DNA from: Galbula dea
Taxonomy: Eukaryota > Chordata > Aves > Piciformes > Galbulidae
NCBI GenBank assembly: GCA_013399015.1
Contig: VWZX01010067.1
Span: 63,139 to 127,138 of the forward strand
DNA length: 64,000 nt
Reading direction: 5' to 3'
In this document: positions 60,638 to 64,000 of the stretch, piece by piece
Layout of the letters: each line of letters begins with the position of its first letter
How positions within the stretch are numbered: position 1 is the stretch's first letter
Notes under the pieces: generated by a model
Databases searched by the model: none
The model's input: the letters and a program-made list of their open reading frames with translations, nothing else
What the model was told of the DNA's origin: nothing
Program-made: the position numbers and the translations under genes

Positions 60638-60667
60638 GTCATGTTTAACAAACTGACAGCTCTGCTG

Positions 60668-61075
60668 CCATCCAGTCCAACCCCCTGCTCCAGCAGGGAC
60701 ACCCACAGCAGCTTGCCCAGGGTCACCTCCAGCTGCCTTGGCAATCTCTCCACACGAGGAGACTCCACAGACTCTCTGGGCAGCCTGGGCCAGGGCTCCA
60801 ACACCCTCACAACAAACAAGCTTCTCCTACTGCTCAGCTGGGACCTCCTGGCTTCCAGTTTATGCCCAATGCCCCTTGGGCTGCCTCTGGGCACCACTGA
60901 GCAGAGTCTGGCCCCAGCCTCTTGCCCCCAGCCTTCATCTCTTGCTCAGCATTGAGCAGCTCCCCTCTGGGGCTGCTCTTCTCCAGGCTCAGCAGCCCCA
61001 GGGCTCTCAGCCTTTCCTCCTGCCAGAGCTGCTCCAGTGCCCTCAGCATCTTCCTAGCCTCTGCTGGCCTCTCTC
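60668..61075 (-). repeat. CR1, 'ccagcaggggcaccc' subfamily, about 400 bp
   Basis: TCCAGTCCAACCCCCTGCTC onward through CCTCACAACAAACAAGCTTC and TCTCAGCCTTTCCTCCTGCC. Nearly the same sequence as 54805-55210. Confidence 0.95.
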
Positions 61076-62684
61076 AACCAAAGAAAGGTTAGACTGAGTT
61101 GTCCTTTGGCAACACTGTCCTGATTAAGAGAATGCAGCCCTCCCCCTGCCCCAATTAAATAACTAAAAGCACATGAAAAAGAAAGAAATTGGGGAGCAGG
61201 AGCAGTGTGTGGAACCTTGAGCTCTGCTCACCACCCCCTGGGCCAGCAGCCACTGCTCTGCCTTGGCAGCAGCTCCCTGAGCATGGGCATGGTAGCAGAG
61301 CCAGCAGCTGCCAGAGGTTCTTGCAAAGTGCTACTGTGATTAAAGATGTCCACATCATCATCAGCAATTAGCAGAAGCCAAGCTGAAGCACAGAGAGCCA
61401 ACAAGGAGGAGAAGTCAAGCAAGGAAAAGCTACAATTTTCCATCACTCACATTGCAAACAGATGTCCCACCCAATCTGGAGCAGGGCACCCCAGCCAAAG
61501 AGGTGAGATCATGCTCCTTGAGGGGTTCTTCGACATAAGGAATTGCCTCCAAGGTGAAGCAGAGGAGCACTGTGCTCATGGTCAAGGGCAGCATGTACCA
61601 AAAGGCTGGGTGGAGAAATGGAGACCCTGGAGAATTTGGAAGCAGTTCAGCAGGGCTGGGGAGAAGGTAGGAGAGGTGGTTTGGGAAAGCTAAAGAAAAC
61701 AAAAAAAGAGAAGAAGAAAATGTTGACAGAAGAGGTGTAACAAAGGCCTGAGAGAGAAGGGAGAGGCTCTGGCCAACTATTTCTGGCCAGCAGGATCAAA
61801 GCAGCCCTTGGGGAGGTTCTGCTCCATTTCAAGCTGCTGTGAATGAACCTCACTGAGGCAAAGTGCTAGTGGTGAACTCTTTCAACAGAGTTTACAGACC
61901 TGGTAATGTGCCTGTGCTATTTAAAGAGCTGTCAGCATTGGGCTAAGTTTAGCATCCCCTAGTAACACTCTGAGAAGCCTCTTCAAACTCACAGGAGAAC
62001 ACTGACCACCCATGGCACTGCCACAGCAAGAGCTCCCAAAGCAAAACCTCCTGCTGCTGCTGCAGAAACCTGCACTGCAAGGGTTGGAGATGGAGCTTGG
62101 TCCCAAAACCAGGAGCAAAGAACCACCCTTCCCTGCTCCAGTCCCACTGCTCTGCACCTGCCCCTCTGAGGAGAGCATGCAGAGACCCAGGGCCACCTGG
62201 GGTCCTCAAAGTGTTGCAGGAGGTGAGGTGACAACCTCAAGGATCTGGATAAATTCCAGAATGGATATTTAATTGCTTTTGGTCTCTCTCTGAGTTCCTC
62301 CAGTGCTTCCCTTTGGGTGTCCTGTGTTCTGCTTCCTGCCCTGAGTCATGGCACAAGGCAGCTGGAGTCAGATCCCCCTGGGCATGGAGCTGAGATCCTG
62401 CTGGAAGATTCTGGCTTGATTGAAAATGTATTGGTTTCCAGTCCAGCAAGGAAAACAAAATTAGTGGTTTGGGGTCCTACAGGTGACCTGTCTCCCCCCA
62501 GACTCCTTGCAGCTCTGCCCCTTTCAGCCCAGCTCAAGGTTGAATGATCATAGCAGCTCCACTGCAAGCAGAGGAACCAGACAGACTGAGCCTAGAGAGA
62601 AGGAGGAGGATTAGGCCTCTCCTCCTGCCCAAGAAGATGGTCTGCAATGAAATGGCTAGGGCAAGGTGCATGGGGAGAACTGCA

Positions 62685-63130
62685 GAATCATAGAATCATT
62701 TATCATAGAATTAAAGAATCATTTTGGATGGAAGAGACCTTTAAGATCATGGAGTCCAACTGTCAACCAGCACTGCCAGGTCACCACTGAATCATGGCCT
62801 CAACACCACAGCTCCAGGGCTTTCAAATCCCTCCAGGGATGGTGACTCCACCACTGCCCTGGGCAGCCTGGGCCAATGCCTAACCACTCTTGCAGGGAAG
62901 AAATTGTTCCTCATGTCCAACCTAAACCTTCCCTGGCACAACTTGAGGCTCTTTCCTCTCATCCTGTCACTTGTTCCCTGGGAGAAGAGACCAAGCCCCA
63001 CCTGGCTCCAGCCTCCTCTCAGGGAGCTGCAGAGAGTGAGAAGGTCTCCCCTGAGCCTCCTCTTCTCCAGGCTAACCAAGCCCAGTTCCCTCAGCTGCTC
63101 CTCACAACACTTGTGCTCTAGACCCTTCCC
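62685..63130 (-). repeat. CR1, about 445 bp with a duplicated tail
   Basis: AATCATAGAATCATTTATCA, then a second ATAGAATTAAAGAATCATTT, give an extended tail repeat. The body continues to CCTCACAACACTTGTGCTCT. Same subfamily as 21209 and 34785. Confidence 0.95.
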
Positions 63131-64000
63131 CAGAGGAGCAGTTGGTTTCCTAAGGGCTCTGGAACTTCAACAACTCAATCCCAGGCACTGAACAGCAAGA
63201 AAACACTAGTCAAAATTCTGAGCACCTCACAGAAGGAGTGATGCAGTCTGGGGTGAACTTTGTCCTGACCCAGAGCCAGCAGGACACCAGCTCTGCTGAG
63301 GGAATGAGTTAGCCACTATTCAGCCTTGGTCACAAGCAGGGTGGTTTGAAGACTCAGCTTCAAAGGCCACCATGAGTCAAGAGAGAAAATGTAAAGGAAT
63401 AAAAAAGTCACTGGCCTGTTGGTGTTCCTTCCCTCTGCAAAAAAACAATGCTTGAAAAAAGAGCTTCTTCCCCTCTGATAACAGAGGGAAACTTTACACA
63501 AGGATTTCCATTCTTATCTGGGGAGCTCCTAGACAGAGTGACCTTCCCCCTGCCGTGGCAAGCTGCCTCCCCAAGCTCCTCCTCCTTCAGGAGGAGAAAC
63601 ACTCCCAGAAGAGCAGCTTTTCTTCAGTCCATCTTTTGCATTTATATGTCTTGGGGCTTCTTTTTCCACCTCATAGCACTGCAGAAACACCTATCTCCTC
63701 TGGAAGGACCACTGGGGCTCTGTGAGACATGGGCACTGGGTCTTGCCAGGGGATGAGCAGCTGAGAAAGTCACTAGCATGGGAACAAAGTCAACACTTGT
63801 GCTGGTGGCCCCATGGGCACCTCACACCAGAAACTGAACTCTTCATCATGACAGGCAGCCTGAGGCACAGCTGTTGCTGTCCCTTCAGATCTCACAGCAT
63901 GACAGGGGACAGGATGTGACATCTGCCTTCTGTGTGCCACAACCTCTTGGCACACTTGAGCAGTGTCCAGGTGGCACAGCCTGAACTTCTCTGCAGCTCT

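Larger units (their letters stand above)
43862..64000. other. Region downstream of the GPCR-like gene, no supported gene
   Basis: About 20 kb with some sixteen CR1 copies, the 39-bp minisatellite and the 12-bp repeat. Two modest CpG-enriched patches (about 46870-47060 and 47870-48040) are the only promoter-like base composition. Most long frames (48497-48931, 54642-55046, 60418-60897, 62792-63079) are CR1-derived. Nothing in 61.1-62.6 kb or 63.2-64.0 kb is recognisable. Confidence 0.5.

Noticed and set aside
1..64000. CRISPR arrays, operons, rRNA or tRNA genes
   Set aside because: None seen. The repeats are CR1, microsatellites and minisatellites typical of a bird genome.

Overview
The window is vertebrate nuclear DNA from a bird. 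It carries no bacterial-style operons. The genes have introns, and about 44 truncated CR1 retrotransposon copies in both orientations cover roughly 10 kb (about 15%) by my hand count. Many carry the avian CR1 3' tail related to ATTCTATGATTCTATGA. This CR1 density would suit a CR1-rich bird lineage such as Piciformes, but I cannot name a species.

Layout. Positions 1-13.0 kb are intergenic or far-3' sequence with CR1 fragments and simple repeats. CYSLTR1, the cysteinyl leukotriene receptor 1 gene, lies on the minus strand. Its single coding exon is complete (13477-14529). A CpG-rich promoter with a consensus splice donor at 17.93-18.03 kb supplies a probable 5' noncoding exon. Positions 18-36 kb are intergenic with CR1 copies. 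A second gene on the plus strand has a TATA box (36606), a short first exon (ATG at 36681, donor at 36722), a 4.8 kb intron and a second exon (41490-42189). The two exons join in a consistent phase and encode a predicted 246-residue divergent class A GPCR that ends right after TM5. Positions 43.8-64 kb hold no gene I can support: CR1 copies, a 39-bp minisatellite, a 12-bp tandem repeat and a few weak ORFs.

How the genes relate. CYSLTR1 is a rhodopsin-family receptor for leukotriene D4/C4. The second gene belongs to the same broad P2Y-like delta group but lacks the residues and helices needed for normal G-protein coupling: R3.50 is Ala, P5.50 is Arg, the TM3 cysteine is absent, and TM6-TM7 are missing. 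TM1-TM3 resemble GPR82 more than CYSLTR1, from memory. It is either a decaying receptor with a still-open frame or a shortened receptor kept for another role.

The observations most worth checking are this five-helix GPCR gene and the CYSLTR1 stop codon, which appears to lie inside the tail of an old antisense CR1 insertion.
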